From: Neptunitalea chrysea
Lineage (GTDB): Bacteria; Bacteroidota; Bacteroidia; Flavobacteriales; Flavobacteriaceae
NCBI RefSeq assembly: GCF_027924145.1
Contig: NZ_BRVP01000003.1
Coordinates: 170,776 to 234,775, forward strand
Direction of reading: 5' to 3'
DNA: 64,000 bases
Notes under the pieces: model-generated
The model's input: only the letters and a program-made list of their open reading frames with translations
Database searches by the model: none
What the model was told of the DNA's origin: nothing
In this document: positions 7,856 through 18,199 of the stretch, in pieces
How the letters are laid out: every line of letters starts with the position of its first letter
Numbering within the stretch: position 1 is the stretch's first letter
Made by a program: the position numbers and the translations under genes

Positions 7856-8761
7856 ATGAGTAAGTATTATTTAAATTATTTAGATGAGTTAGAGTCTGAG
7901 GCTATTTACGTTCTTAGAGAGGTTTGGGCTCAGTTTCAAAATCCTGTAATTTTATTTTCAGGGGGTAAAGATTCTATCGTGGTAACACATTTGGCGAGAA
8001 AGGCTTTTTATCCTTCCAAAATTCCTTTTTCTTTAATGCATGTTGATACAGGACATAACTTTCCTGAAACTATTAAGTTTAGAGACGACTTAGTGAAAGA
8101 GCTTGGTGCTAATTTGTTGGTTGGTTCTGTTCAGGAGTCTATAGACCAGGGGAGAGTAGCGGAAGAGAAAGGGAAGAATGCTACCCGAAATGCGCTGCAG
8201 ATTACAACGCTGTTAGATGCAATAGAGTCTCATAAAGTGGATTGTGCTATTGGTGGGGGAAGAAGAGATGAGGAAAAGGCAAGAGCTAAAGAGCGTTTCT
8301 TTTCACATAGAGATGAGTTTGGACAATGGGATCCAAAAAATCAACGTCCAGAATTATGGAATATATTTAATGGTAAATATTTTCAAGGAGAGCATTTTAG
8401 AGCATTTCCTATTAGTAACTGGACAGAGATGGATGTTTGGAATTATATAAGGAGAGAAAATATAGCTATACCTTCTCTGTATGTAGCACATGAGAGAGAG
8501 GTTGTTTGGAGAAGTGGAGCTTGGATACCAAATTCTGAGTTTTTGGTTCTTGAGCCTCATGAAGAAGTTGTTACTAAAAAAATTAGATTTAGGACTTTAG
8601 GAGATATTACAATTACTGGTGGTATTGAGTCTGATGCTGATACGTTGGATAAGATTGTTGATGAGGTTTCTACAATGCGTCAAACAGAACGTGGAAACAG
8701 AAGTGATGATAAGCGTTCAGAGTCAGCAATGGAAGATAGAAAGCGTCAAGGGTACTTCTAA
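7856..8761 (+). CDS. cysD: Sulfate adenylyltransferase subunit 2
   Basis: CysD is the catalytic subunit of ATP sulfurylase and makes APS from sulfate and ATP; CysN supplies the GTPase activity. The 301-residue protein has the PP-loop SGGKDS at residues 35-40 and the family's GGRRDEEKARAKER stretch near 128-141. The C-terminal arginine-rich tail (ERGNRSDDKRSESAMEDRK) is also typical of CysD. It begins one base after the cysC stop and lies 42 bases from cysN. Length is normal and the frame is intact. Confidence 0.96.
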   Translation: MSKYYLNYLDELESEAIYVLREVWAQFQNPVILFSGGKDSIVVTHLARKAFYPSKIPFSLMHVDTGHNFPETIKFRDDLVKELGANLLVGSVQESIDQGRVAEEKGKNATRNALQITTLLDAIESHKVDCAIGGGRRDEEKARAKERFFSHRDEFGQWDPKNQRPELWNIFNGKYFQGEHFRAFPISNWTEMDVWNYIRRENIAIPSLYVAHEREVVWRSGAWIPNSEFLVLEPHEEVVTKKIRFRTLGDITITGGIESDADTLDKIVDEVSTMRQTERGNRSDDKRSESAMEDRKRQGYF

Positions 8762-8803
8762 ACTAACAACTAATTAATAATTTAAAACTAGAGTTCATAA
8801 GCT

Positions 8804-10057
8804 ATGATAGATAATAATCAATTACTTCGTTTTACAACTGCAGGTAGTGTTGATGATGGTAAAAGTACATTAATAGGAAGGTTGCTTTATGATTCAAAAT
8901 CAATTTTTGAAGATCAATTAGAGTCAATTGAAAATACAAGTAAGCAAAAAGGACATGAAGGTGTAGATCTTGCTTTGTTTACAGATGGGTTGAGAGATGA
9001 GAGAGAGCAGGGGATAACCATAGATGTTGCGTATAGGTATTTTACAACGCCTAAGCGTAAATTTATTATTGCTGATACTCCTGGGCATATTCAGTATACT
9101 AGAAATATGGTTACAGGAGCTTCTACTGCTAATGCAGCTATTATTTTAGTGGATGCAAGACATGGGGTTATAGAGCAAACACGTCGCCATGCGTTTATTG
9201 CTTCATTACTTCAAATTCCTCATATTATTGTATGTATTAATAAAATGGATTTGGTTGACTTTAGTGAAGAAGCATATCAGAATGTGATTTCTCAGTTTGA
9301 GGATTTTTCTGCTAAATTGTTAGTGAAAGATGTTCGTTTTATTCCAATTAGTGCGTTATTAGGAGATAATGTTGTGAACAGGTCAGAAAATATGGCTTGG
9401 TATCAAGGAGCTCCTTTGCTTCATACATTGGAAACTATGCATATTAGTAGTGACTTAAATAAGGTTGATGCGCGTTTTCCTGTGCAAACAGTTTTAAGGC
9501 CTCAGAGAGAAGGGTATATTGATTATAGAGGATATGCAGGGCGTGTTGCTAGTGGTGTTTTTAGAGCAGGTGATGAAATAACTGTTTTACCTTCAGGATT
9601 TACTTCTAAAATTGCTTTCATAGATACTTATGGTGGAAAGGTTGAAGAGGCGTTTGCACCAATGTCGGTATCTATTACCTTAGAAGATGATATAGATATT
9701 AGTCGAGGAGATATGTTGGTGAGGTCTAATAATAAGACAGAGGTTTCTCAAGATGTAGAGGTGATGTTGTGTTGGTTAAATAATCAGCCGGCAAAAGATC
9801 GTGCTAAGTATACAATACGTCATACTTCAAATGATCAGAAAGCGATGATTAAAGAAGTTATTTATAAAATTGATATAAATACATTAGAGCGTAATAAAGA
9901 TGACAAGCAGTTAGCTATGAATGATATCTGTAAAGTTAAATTACGTACTACAAAGCCGTTATGTGTAGATTCTTATAGAGATAACCGAGTAACAGGAAGT
10001 CTTATATTAGTTGATGATGCTACCAATGAAACGGTTGCGGCTGGTATGATTGTTTAA
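8804..10057 (+). CDS. cysN: Sulfate adenylyltransferase subunit 1 (GTPase)
   Basis: CysN couples GTP hydrolysis to APS formation by CysD. This 417-residue protein has the EF-Tu-like G motifs in place: GSVDDGKST (14-22), DTPGH (91-95) and NKMD (146-149). Beta-barrel domains 2 and 3 follow. It ends without a C-terminal APS kinase domain, consistent with the separate cysC upstream. Seventeen bases or fewer separate it from cysQ, depending on the start used there. Confidence 0.96.
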   Translation: MIDNNQLLRFTTAGSVDDGKSTLIGRLLYDSKSIFEDQLESIENTSKQKGHEGVDLALFTDGLRDEREQGITIDVAYRYFTTPKRKFIIADTPGHIQYTRNMVTGASTANAAIILVDARHGVIEQTRRHAFIASLLQIPHIIVCINKMDLVDFSEEAYQNVISQFEDFSAKLLVKDVRFIPISALLGDNVVNRSENMAWYQGAPLLHTLETMHISSDLNKVDARFPVQTVLRPQREGYIDYRGYAGRVASGVFRAGDEITVLPSGFTSKIAFIDTYGGKVEEAFAPMSVSITLEDDIDISRGDMLVRSNNKTEVSQDVEVMLCWLNNQPAKDRAKYTIRHTSNDQKAMIKEVIYKIDINTLERNKDDKQLAMNDICKVKLRTTKPLCVDSYRDNRVTGSLILVDDATNETVAAGMIV

Positions 10058-10073
10058 TTTTTAAGTGTTAAGA

Positions 10074-10871
10074 ATGCTAACATCGTTATTATTACAGGCT
10101 ATTAAGGCAAGTATTGTTGCGGGAGAAAAAATTATGTATATCTATGATAATGAAGATTTTGAAGTAGATTTTAAATCAGATGATTCTCCTTTGACGAAAG
10201 CTGATATAGCATCGCATAAAGAAATTGTGAAAATTTTAGAGAATACTAATATTCCTGTTTTGTCAGAAGAGGGTAAAAGTATTCCTTATGAAGATAGAAA
10301 GGGTTGGGATCAATTATGGATTGTAGACCCGATTGATGGTACAAAAGAGTTTATAAAGAGAAATGGTGAGTTTACTGTTAATATTGCTTTGATAGAAAAG
10401 CAGAAGCCTGTTCTTGGTGTTATTTATGTGCCTGCGCTTAAAGAGTTGTACTTTTCTACTGTAGAAATGGGAGCTTATAAGTGCTATGATGTAGAATCTT
10501 TTGATAAAGAAGAGCTTACAGAATGGGTGGAGTCAAGTGTTAAACTTCCTGTTAACTCTGGTAGAACTGTATATACGGTAGTAGCTAGCAGATCTCATTT
10601 GTCTTTTGAAACAGAAGAATTTATTGATGGATTGAAAAAGCAATACGGTTCGATTCAATCAATATCTAAAGGGAGTTCATTAAAACTATGTATGGTGGCT
10701 GAAGGTCAAGCGGACTGTTATCCTAGGTTTGCGCCAACAATGGAGTGGGATACAGCTGCAGGACAGGCAATTTGTGAGCATGCAGGGTTTAAAGTAATGG
10801 ACTATAAGACTAAAGAGCCAATGTTATACAATAGGGAAAATTTATTGAATAACTGGTTTTTAGTTAACTAA
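10074..10871 (+). CDS. cysQ: 3'(2'),5'-bisphosphate nucleotidase (PAP phosphatase)
   Basis: CysQ dephosphorylates PAP, the by-product of PAPS use, to AMP. The protein of 265 residues belongs to the inositol monophosphatase fold. It shows the metal-binding SEEG (about 64-67), DPIDGT (85-90) and the C-terminal WDTAAGQAI motif. I chose ATG at 10074; a GTG three codons upstream (10065) is the alternative. It follows cysN directly, so making PAPS and removing PAP are co-expressed. Such coupling fits a cell that uses PAPS heavily, for example for sulfotransferases, since PAP inhibits them. Confidence 0.93.
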   Translation: MLTSLLLQAIKASIVAGEKIMYIYDNEDFEVDFKSDDSPLTKADIASHKEIVKILENTNIPVLSEEGKSIPYEDRKGWDQLWIVDPIDGTKEFIKRNGEFTVNIALIEKQKPVLGVIYVPALKELYFSTVEMGAYKCYDVESFDKEELTEWVESSVKLPVNSGRTVYTVVASRSHLSFETEEFIDGLKKQYGSIQSISKGSSLKLCMVAEGQADCYPRFAPTMEWDTAAGQAICEHAGFKVMDYKTKEPMLYNRENLLNNWFLVN

Positions 10872-10896
10872 TAATGATTAATCTTAATTTAATAAG

Positions 10897-12288
10897 ATGG
10901 TAAATAAAATCTGTTGTATAGGAGCAGGCTATGTAGGGGGGCCTACAATGGCTGTTATTGCGCAAAAATGTCCCGATATAAAAGTTACCGTTGTAGATAT
11001 AAATGAACAGCGTATTGCTGCATGGAATGATGAAGATGTAACTAAGATACCAGTATATGAACCAGGGCTTGATGCTGTAGTTGCAGAGGCTAGGGGAAGA
11101 AATTTGTTTTTTTCTACAGAAGTTGATAAAGCTATAGATGAGGCAGATATGATTTTTATATCTGTAAATACACCAACCAAAACGTATGGTGTAGGTAAGG
11201 GTATGGCTGCTGATTTGAAGTATATAGAATTATGTGCCCGTCAAATAGCAAGAGTGGCTACGTCTGATAAAATAGTAGTAGAAAAATCTACGTTACCTGT
11301 AAGAACTGCTAGTGCTTTAAAAGATATCTTAGATAATACAGGAAACGGAGTGAAGTTTGATATTCTATCGAATCCTGAGTTTTTGGCTGAGGGTACAGCA
11401 GTAGAAGATTTACATAGCCCAGATAGGGTTTTAATAGGAGGTGATGAGTCTACAGAAGAAGGGGCGGCAGCTCTTAAGGCTTTGGTAGATGTTTATGCAC
11501 ATTGGGTGCCTAGAGAATGTATTTTAACTACTAATGTATGGTCTTCTGAATTGTCAAAGTTAACAGCAAATGCAGTGTTGGCTCAGCGTGTTTCTTCTAT
11601 TAATTCGTTATCTGAATTATGTGAGGTTACTGAGGCAGATGTGAATGAGGTTGCTAGAGCTATTGGAATGGACTCAAGAATTGGGTCAAAATTTTTAAAA
11701 GCGTCAGTTGGTTTTGGAGGGTCTTGTTTTCAAAAAGATATCCTGAACTTGGTTTATATAGCCAAATCTTATGGTTTAAATGAAGTTGCTGATTATTGGG
11801 AGCAGGTGATTATTATGAATGATCATCAGAAAGGAAGATTTGCAAGAAATATCATTTCTACATTATATAATACCGTTTCAGGTAAAAAGATTGCCTTTTT
11901 AGGTTGGGCATTTAAGAAAGATACTAATGATACGAGAGAATCTGCAGCAATATATGTGGCGGATATTTTGTTGTCTGAACAGGCTAAAGTTTCTGTATAT
12001 GATCCTAAAGTAGAAGAATATCAAGTGTATTCTGATGTGGATTATTTAGGAACAAGAAGTTCAGAGGAGAATACAGAGAATTTAACTGTGTTTAATGATC
12101 CGTATGAAGCTTGTAAAGGTGCGCATGCTATAGCAGTTTTGACAGAGTGGGATGAATTTAAGAGCTATGATTGGCAAAAGATTTATGATGGGATGTTAAA
12201 ACCTGCTTTTGTTTTTGACGGAAGAAGATTATTAGATGAAAAACAATTGAAATCTATAGGGTTTCAATATCAGACAATTGGAAGGTAA
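10897..12288 (+). CDS. UDP-glucose 6-dehydrogenase, animal-type
   Basis: This 463-residue enzyme oxidises UDP-glucose to UDP-glucuronate with NAD. The Rossmann motif GAGYVGGPT is at 9-17, and the catalytic cysteine in GGSCFQKD is residue 277. Several long signatures ([28 protein letters not shown]) are those of the metazoan UGDH group rather than the shorter bacterial Ugd. It lies 25 bases after cysQ and starts the nucleotide-sugar part of the block. Its product is the likely substrate of the 4-epimerase at 12450 and the decarboxylase at 32690. Confidence 0.93.
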   Translation: MVNKICCIGAGYVGGPTMAVIAQKCPDIKVTVVDINEQRIAAWNDEDVTKIPVYEPGLDAVVAEARGRNLFFSTEVDKAIDEADMIFISVNTPTKTYGVGKGMAADLKYIELCARQIARVATSDKIVVEKSTLPVRTASALKDILDNTGNGVKFDILSNPEFLAEGTAVEDLHSPDRVLIGGDESTEEGAAALKALVDVYAHWVPRECILTTNVWSSELSKLTANAVLAQRVSSINSLSELCEVTEADVNEVARAIGMDSRIGSKFLKASVGFGGSCFQKDILNLVYIAKSYGLNEVADYWEQVIIMNDHQKGRFARNIISTLYNTVSGKKIAFLGWAFKKDTNDTRESAAIYVADILLSEQAKVSVYDPKVEEYQVYSDVDYLGTRSSEENTENLTVFNDPYEACKGAHAIAVLTEWDEFKSYDWQKIYDGMLKPAFVFDGRRLLDEKQLKSIGFQYQTIGR

Positions 12289-12407
12289 TTTTAAGCTTTA
12301 AGAGAGGCCTCTGTAGGCTACTTGCTTTATAGGCGGAAAGATTGGAAGTTATTATTCAGTTAGAGATTTGTGTCTATGCTACAAGGTATTATCGTTTTGA
12401 AGTAAAT

Positions 12408-12415
12408 TACTTTTG
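12408..12415 (+). promoter_or_regulatory. Possible internal -7 box before the UDP-glucuronate epimerase
   Basis: TACTTTTG matches TAnnTTTG and lies 35 bases before the next ATG. No TTG lies at the usual distance. The 161-base gap here is unusually wide for this block, so an internal promoter is plausible. Confidence 0.35.
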
Positions 12416-12449
12416 AAATATTTTTTAGAAAGTTGATAAAATTTAAAAA

Positions 12450-13463
12450 ATGAAAATTTTAGTTACCGGAGCTGCTGGATTTATTGGGTTTCATTTGTCA
12501 AAAAAGCTTCTTGAAAAAGGGCATGATGTAATTGGTTTAGATAATATAAACGATTATTATGATGTTAATCTAAAGTATGCGAGATTAAATGAGCTTGGCG
12601 TTTCAAAAGAAGATGCAGAGAAATGGAGTGTTAAAGCTGAATCAGAGGTCTATCAGTCTAAATTTTATTTTGTTAGAATGAATTTAGAGGATAGGGAAAA
12701 CCTGCCTCAGTTATTCAAAGATGAAGAGTTTGATGTAGTTTGCAATCTAGGTGCTCAAGCAGGAGTTAGGTATAGTATAGAAAATCCGGAAACATATATA
12801 GATAGCAATGTTGTTGGTTTTTTGAATATCCTTGAAGGATGTAGACATAATAAAGTAAAACACTTGTTATATGCAAGTAGTTCTAGTGTGTATGGAGAAA
12901 GTAAAGAAGAGATTTTTTCTGTTACAGATACTGTAGATCATCCTATTAGTTTATATGCTGCAACCAAAAAGAGTAACGAATTAATGGCGTTTACGTATAG
13001 TCATTTATACGGATTTGCTACCACAGGACTTCGATTTTTTACCGTTTATGGTCCGTGGGGAAGGCCAGATATGGCATTGTTTTTATTTACTAAAGCAATT
13101 ACAGAGAATAGGTCTATAAAGGTGTTTAATAATGGAGATATGAGTAGAGATTTTACTTATATTGATGATATTATTAACGGGATAGAAATAGTACTTGATA
13201 ACCCTCCTGTAGGTAATGTACCTTATCGTTTAACAAATATTGGAAACGGAGAACCAGAATCTTTATTAGATTTTATTAATGCTATAGAGGGTTCTTTGAG
13301 AATGGAAGGAAAGAAGGAGTTTTTACCTATGCAACCTGGAGACGTACCTAGAACATCTGCAGATACTAGTGAACTTGAAAAGTTAGGCTATAAAAGTAGT
13401 ACAGGTATAAAAACGGGAGTTAAGCATTTTATAGATTGGTATAAAGAATTTTATAAAGTTTAA
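12450..13463 (+). CDS. UDP-glucuronate 4-epimerase (SDR family)
   Basis: This 337-residue extended short-chain dehydrogenase most resembles UDP-glucuronate 4-epimerases, which make UDP-galacturonate. The NAD motif GAAGFIG is at 7-13 and the catalytic YAATK at 169-173. The subfamily hallmarks NDYYDVNLKYARL (near 31-43) and FTVYGPWGRPDMA (near 194-206) are clear. It sits downstream of the UDP-glucose dehydrogenase that would supply its substrate. A related CDP- or UDP-sugar epimerase is a less likely alternative. Confidence 0.9.
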   Translation: MKILVTGAAGFIGFHLSKKLLEKGHDVIGLDNINDYYDVNLKYARLNELGVSKEDAEKWSVKAESEVYQSKFYFVRMNLEDRENLPQLFKDEEFDVVCNLGAQAGVRYSIENPETYIDSNVVGFLNILEGCRHNKVKHLLYASSSSVYGESKEEIFSVTDTVDHPISLYAATKKSNELMAFTYSHLYGFATTGLRFFTVYGPWGRPDMALFLFTKAITENRSIKVFNNGDMSRDFTYIDDIINGIEIVLDNPPVGNVPYRLTNIGNGEPESLLDFINAIEGSLRMEGKKEFLPMQPGDVPRTSADTSELEKLGYKSSTGIKTGVKHFIDWYKEFYKV

Positions 13464-13497
13464 GTATATAAACAGCTAACTAATTAATTGAAATCAA

Positions 13498-14385
13498 ATG
13501 AAAGGTATTGTATTAGCCGGAGGTTCTGGAACTCGACTTTATCCTATAACAAAAGGTACATCTAAACAACTATTAGCGATATATGATAAGCCAATGGTTT
13601 ATTACCCGATATCGGTATTAATGCTGTCTGGTATTAAAGAGATTTTAGTGATTTCTACTCCTCATGATTTACCTAATTTTAAGAAATTATTAGGCGACGG
13701 TTCTGATATAGGTTTGGAAATTTCATATGCTGAACAACCTAGTCCTGATGGTTTAGCACAGGCCTTTATTATTGGAGAAGAATTTATTGGTGATGATGAT
13801 GTATGCTTAGTCTTGGGAGATAACATTTTTTATGGGCATGGCTTAACAGAATTATTAAATAACTCTGTTAGAAATGTTGAAGAAGAAGGGAAAGCAACTA
13901 TTTTTGGTTATTATGTTAACGATCCGGAAAGATATGGGGTTGCCGAGTTTGATGATGAAGGTAACGTGTTAACGTTAGAAGAAAAGCCAAAAGAGCCTAA
14001 AAGTAATTATGCTGTTGTAGGACTTTATTTTTATCCAAATTCTGTTATCGAAGTAGCCAAGTTAATTAAACCTAGTGATAGAGGAGAGCTTGAAATTACT
14101 TCTGTAAATCAGGTTTATTTAGATCAATCAAATGTAAAAGTTGAATTAATGGGAAGAGGATATGCGTGGTTAGATACTGGCACGCATGAATCTATGATGG
14201 AAGCTTCTAATTACATTCATACAATAGAAAAAAGACAAGGATTGAAAGTGGCATGTTTAGAAGAAATAGCATTTGATAATGGCTACATTAGTAAAGAAGA
14301 GCTATTAAAACTTGCAGAGCCACTTAAAAAGAATGAATACGGAAAATACCTGATAAATAAAGCAAACAGAACCAAAAAAATATGA
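13498..14385 (+). CDS. rfbA: Glucose-1-phosphate thymidylyltransferase
   Basis: RfbA (RmlA) joins glucose-1-phosphate and dTTP, the first step to dTDP-L-rhamnose. The 295-residue protein shows the nucleotidyltransferase signature GGSGTRLYP (8-16), then [14 protein letters not shown] and [19 protein letters not shown]. Length and motif order are standard. Its stop overlaps the rfbC start (ATGA arrangement at 14382-14385), which indicates tight translational coupling. Confidence 0.96.
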   Translation: MKGIVLAGGSGTRLYPITKGTSKQLLAIYDKPMVYYPISVLMLSGIKEILVISTPHDLPNFKKLLGDGSDIGLEISYAEQPSPDGLAQAFIIGEEFIGDDDVCLVLGDNIFYGHGLTELLNNSVRNVEEEGKATIFGYYVNDPERYGVAEFDDEGNVLTLEEKPKEPKSNYAVVGLYFYPNSVIEVAKLIKPSDRGELEITSVNQVYLDQSNVKVELMGRGYAWLDTGTHESMMEASNYIHTIEKRQGLKVACLEEIAFDNGYISKEELLKLAEPLKKNEYGKYLINKANRTKKI

Positions 14386-14954
14386 AATTTACAAGAACAT
14401 CAATTCCTGATGTAGTTATTTGTGAACCTAAAGTCTTTGGGGATCACAGAGGATATTTTTCAGAAACCTTTAGGGAAGATTTACTTTTTGATTTTTTAGG
14501 ATTTAAAATCAAATTTTGTCAAGATAATGAATCGATGTCATCAAAAGGGGTGCTTAGAGGATTACATTATCAGTTAGCGCCATTTGCGCAAACTAAATTA
14601 GTTAGAGCAATGCAAGGGGCTGTTTTAGATGTAGCTGTAGATATACGTAAAGGTTCTCCAACATTTGGTAAGCATGTAGCTGTTGAGTTGTCTGCAGAAA
14701 ATAAGAGACAATTATTGGTGCCTAGAGGTTTTGCTCATGGTTTTGTAGTTTTAAGTGATACGGCCATTTTTGCTTACAAAGTAGATAACTATTATAGCCC
14801 AGAGAATGACAGGGGGCTTTTATTTAATGACCCTACTTTAGGTATTGACTGGATGCTAGAAAAAGATATTTTTCAACTTTCAGATAAAGATACAAAACAA
14901 CCTCTATTAGAGAACGCAGATTTATTTGATTATAACCAATCACTTTATGAGTAA
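14382..14954 (+). CDS. rfbC: dTDP-4-dehydrorhamnose 3,5-epimerase
   Basis: RfbC (RmlC) is a cupin-fold epimerase, the third step of dTDP-L-rhamnose synthesis. The 190-residue protein has the catalytic-histidine segment LRGLHYQ (near 58-64), [16 protein letters not shown] sequence, and the [12 protein letters not shown] motif near 112-123. It overlaps rfbA by four bases and rfbD by eight. Confidence 0.95.
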   Translation: MKFTRTSIPDVVICEPKVFGDHRGYFSETFREDLLFDFLGFKIKFCQDNESMSSKGVLRGLHYQLAPFAQTKLVRAMQGAVLDVAVDIRKGSPTFGKHVAVELSAENKRQLLVPRGFAHGFVVLSDTAIFAYKVDNYYSPENDRGLLFNDPTLGIDWMLEKDIFQLSDKDTKQPLLENADLFDYNQSLYE

Positions 14955-15810
14955 TACTATTTTAGTAACTGGAGGAGCCGGGCAATTGGGTTCTGAAATA
15001 CGGGTGTTAAGTAAAGAGTTGTCAGATACTTTTTATTTCACAGATAGAAATGAATTAGATATTACTGATAGAGATGCCGTATTTAATTTTTTTAAAGACA
15101 ATGCTATAGATGTTGTTCTTAATTGCGCAGCGTATACAGCTGTAGATAAAGCAGAAACCGAAAAAGAAAATGCTGATGCTGTAAATCATATAGCTGTTAA
15201 AATTTTGGCAGAGGCTGCCAAAATGTACAATGCGAAGTTGTTACATGTTTCTACAGATTATGTTTTTAACGGAGAGGGATTTAAGCCATACGGGAGTAAT
15301 GATAAAGTATCACCTGTTAATGAATATGGATCTACTAAATTAAGAGGTGAAGAAGCTATTAAAGAAGTAAGTCCTAAGAATTCGGTGATTATTAGAACAT
15401 CATGGGTGTATTCATCTTTTGGTAATAATTTTGTTAAAACAATGTTGCGTCTTGGGGCAGAAAAAGATTCGCTAAATGTGATAAGTGATCAGGTAGGGAG
15501 TCCAACATATGCGAGAGATTTAGCTGAAGCGATGTTAAAAATATATCCTTTGTTAACTAACGAGGAAGTTATGGTGTATCAGTATACAAATGAAGGAGTT
15601 TGTAGTTGGTATGATTTTGCAGATGCTATTATGGAAATAGAAAATTTAGATTGTGAGGTTCATCCAATTCCAACTGAACAGTATCCTACTCCTGCCAAGA
15701 GACCTCATTATTCTGTTATGAATAAAACGGAGATCAAGAATGATTTTAATATAAGTATTCCGCATTGGAGAAATTCATTAAAATCTTGTTTATCAATTTT
15801 AACTCATTAA
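14947..15810 (+). CDS. rfbD: dTDP-4-dehydrorhamnose reductase
   Basis: RfbD (RmlD) reduces dTDP-4-keto-L-rhamnose to dTDP-L-rhamnose with NAD(P)H. The protein of 287 residues has GGAGQLG near the N-terminus (9-15), STDYVFNG and the YGSTKLRGE catalytic motif. I chose ATG at 14947, which overlaps the rfbC stop; an upstream TTG at 14926 would add seven non-family residues. Confidence 0.94.
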   Translation: MSNTILVTGGAGQLGSEIRVLSKELSDTFYFTDRNELDITDRDAVFNFFKDNAIDVVLNCAAYTAVDKAETEKENADAVNHIAVKILAEAAKMYNAKLLHVSTDYVFNGEGFKPYGSNDKVSPVNEYGSTKLRGEEAIKEVSPKNSVIIRTSWVYSSFGNNFVKTMLRLGAEKDSLNVISDQVGSPTYARDLAEAMLKIYPLLTNEEVMVYQYTNEGVCSWYDFADAIMEIENLDCEVHPIPTEQYPTPAKRPHYSVMNKTEIKNDFNISIPHWRNSLKSCLSILTH

Positions 15811-15822
15811 TAATATATTATT

Positions 15823-16830
15823 TTGAAAGCAATACTAGTAACTGGATGTGCCGGATTTATAGGTTCAAATTTTGTGCCTTATTTTATAGAGAAATATTCT
15901 GATTATACAATTGTAAATTTAGATTTATTGACCTATGCAGGAGATTTAGCTAATCTTACAGAGGTAGAAGATAATAGTCGCTACCATTTTGTAAAAGGAG
16001 ATATTCGTGACCGAGCACTAGTGGAAAAATTATTTAATGAGTTTGATTTTAAAGGTGTTATACATTTTGCTGCAGAATCACATGTTGATAACTCAATCAA
16101 AAATCCAGGTGTTTTTGTAGAAACAAATGTAAACGGAACTTTTGTTTTGTTAGATGTAGCGTTTAAACATTGGATGGAAAAACCAAATGTTTATAAAGAA
16201 GGATATTCGGATTGCAGATTCCACCATATATCAACAGATGAAGTTTATGGAACTTTAGGAGAAACAGGACTTTTTATGGAGACAACACCATATGCCCCTA
16301 ATTCACCTTACAGTGCTAGTAAAGCATCTTCAGATATGTTGGTAAGAAGTTATCATCATACATATGGTATGAATACAGTTATTACTAACTGTTCAAATAA
16401 TTATGGTCCAAAACAGCACGATGAAAAGTTAATACCAACAGTAATACGTAAGGCACTTAATGGAGAAGAAATTCCTATTTATGGAGATGGAAAAAATATA
16501 AGAGATTGGTTATATGTTTTAGACCATTGTACAGGAATTGATTTAGTGTATCATACAGGACGTTTTGGTGAGGTTTATAATGTAGGAGGAAGAAATGAGC
16601 GTAATAACAATTATATAGCAAGGACTATATGTGAGTTGTTGGATGAAATGAAACCAAAGGTAGAGGGATCGTATAAAGATCAGATAACTTATGTTGAAGA
16701 TCGTGCAGGGCATGATCGTAGATATGCTATTGATGCTACAAAATTAGAAACAGAACTTGGATGGAAAGCTGCCGAAAATTTTGAAAGTGGTATTAAGAAA
16801 ACGATCCAATGGTATTTAAATAAATATTAA
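15823..16830 (+). CDS. rfbB: dTDP-glucose 4,6-dehydratase (TTG start)
   Basis: RfbB (RmlB) removes water from dTDP-glucose, the second step to dTDP-L-rhamnose. The 335-residue protein shows GCAGFIGSNF at 8-17, HFAAESHVDNSI near 82-93, STDEVYG and the YSASKASSD catalytic segment. The only start that keeps the Rossmann strand intact is a TTG at 15823 (read MKAILVTG), 12 bases after rfbD. The gene order is rfbA-C-D-B. Confidence 0.95.
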   Translation: MKAILVTGCAGFIGSNFVPYFIEKYSDYTIVNLDLLTYAGDLANLTEVEDNSRYHFVKGDIRDRALVEKLFNEFDFKGVIHFAAESHVDNSIKNPGVFVETNVNGTFVLLDVAFKHWMEKPNVYKEGYSDCRFHHISTDEVYGTLGETGLFMETTPYAPNSPYSASKASSDMLVRSYHHTYGMNTVITNCSNNYGPKQHDEKLIPTVIRKALNGEEIPIYGDGKNIRDWLYVLDHCTGIDLVYHTGRFGEVYNVGGRNERNNNYIARTICELLDEMKPKVEGSYKDQITYVEDRAGHDRRYAIDATKLETELGWKAAENFESGIKKTIQWYLNKY

Positions 16831-16845
16831 GTTTATTCTTTATTA

Positions 16846-18198
16846 ATGAAATTAATTAATAATATATACTCTAAACTATCACTTTCAACTAATAAGAAGA
16901 AAGTTGTAAAAAATATTTATTGGGCTGTTTTAGGTAAAGTTGTCAATATTGTTAGTGGTCTTTTAGTTGGTATTTTTATAGCAAGGTATCTTGGACCCGA
17001 TCAATATGGTATTATGAATTATGTAGTCAGTTTTGTGACATTATTTAATGTATTGGCTACGTTTGGTTTTGATAATATAGAAATTAGAGAATTATCAAGG
17101 AAAGAATTTTCTGTTGAAAAGATTTTAGGTACAGCAATAGTCTTAAGGCTTTTTTTTGCAACAACTACTTTTTTATTGGTGGTAATAACTGCCAGTATAT
17201 TTGAGACTGATAGTTTTACTTTTTGGATGATAATAATATATGCGTTATCACTTATATTCCAAACATTAAATATAATTAGAAATTATTTCACTTCTATTGT
17301 ATTAAATGAATATGTTGTTAAGTCAGAGATAGCTAGAACTGTTTTTGGAGGTGTGATTAAGGTGATATTATTACTGCTTCATGCTCCTTTAAAGTATTTT
17401 ATTATAGCACTTACGTTTGACTTTTTTATAATTTGTTTGGGGTATATTATATCTTACAAGAAGAAAAAAGGGAGTTTTCATGAATGGTCATTTGATAAAA
17501 AATTAGCTTTTTATCAAATTAAGGAGTCGTTTCCTTTATTGTTTTCAGGAGCAGCCATAATCATATATCAAAAGATTGATCAAGTTATGATTAAAAACAT
17601 GATTGACGAGTCATCAGTAGGACAATATGCTGTGGGAGCAAAACTAGCAGAGTTTCTAATGTTCATTCCTATGGTTATTTCTCAGACCATTTCACCTTTG
17701 TTAGTAAGGGCAAGAGAGAGGAGTCAGGAGGAGTATGAGAAAAAGCGTCAGAGTTTTTTGGATATAATTTTCTGGTCAACTTTTGTTTTTAGCTTAATAC
17801 TTTCTTTGTTAGCAAAACCAGTAATTCTAATGTTGTATGGAAGTGCTTATGCAGATGCAATACCTGTTTTACAAATAATGTCATGGAAAGCCGTTTTTTC
17901 AGCTATGTTTTCAAGCTCAGGGCAGATAATTATTATTCAGAGAATTCAAAAACTTGCTGTTTTTCGTAATTTAATTGGATGTGCTTTCAGTGTACTAATG
18001 AATCTTTTTTTAATTCCAATTTATGGAATATTAGGTTCTGCTGCTATTTCAATAATAACTTTATTTTTGACAGGATTCCTATCGCATTTAATTATTAAAC
18101 CCTATAGAGAAATATTTTTTGTTCAATCTAATTCTATTTTTTCTGGTTTTTTTAGAATTAAAAATTTAATGTTTCAAACCCTTAAAAAGTTAAAATAA
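16846..18198 (+). CDS. Polysaccharide flippase (Wzx-like)
   Basis: This 450-residue membrane protein belongs to the oligosaccharide flippase group of the MOP superfamily and is predicted to move the lipid-linked repeat unit across the inner membrane. The N-terminal NIYWAVLGKVVNIVSGLLVG and ARYLGPDQYGIMNYV are typical of Wzx proteins, and some 12-14 hydrophobic segments follow. Together with the polymerase-like gene at 20667 and Wza/Wzc downstream it indicates a Wzx/Wzy-dependent pathway. It is one base apart from the next gene. Confidence 0.88.
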   Translation: MKLINNIYSKLSLSTNKKKVVKNIYWAVLGKVVNIVSGLLVGIFIARYLGPDQYGIMNYVVSFVTLFNVLATFGFDNIEIRELSRKEFSVEKILGTAIVLRLFFATTTFLLVVITASIFETDSFTFWMIIIYALSLIFQTLNIIRNYFTSIVLNEYVVKSEIARTVFGGVIKVILLLLHAPLKYFIIALTFDFFIICLGYIISYKKKKGSFHEWSFDKKLAFYQIKESFPLLFSGAAIIIYQKIDQVMIKNMIDESSVGQYAVGAKLAEFLMFIPMVISQTISPLLVRARERSQEEYEKKRQSFLDIIFWSTFVFSLILSLLAKPVILMLYGSAYADAIPVLQIMSWKAVFSAMFSSSGQIIIIQRIQKLAVFRNLIGCAFSVLMNLFLIPIYGILGSAAISIITLFLTGFLSHLIIKPYREIFFVQSNSIFSGFFRIKNLMFQTLKKLK

Positions 18199-18199
18199 A

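Noticed and set aside
12303..12312. Palindrome AGAGGCCTCT before the UDP-glucuronate epimerase, and GGCGGAAAG nearby as an ops-like element
   Set aside because: The palindrome is too short and common to be meaningful, and the second sequence does not match the GGCGGTAG ops core.
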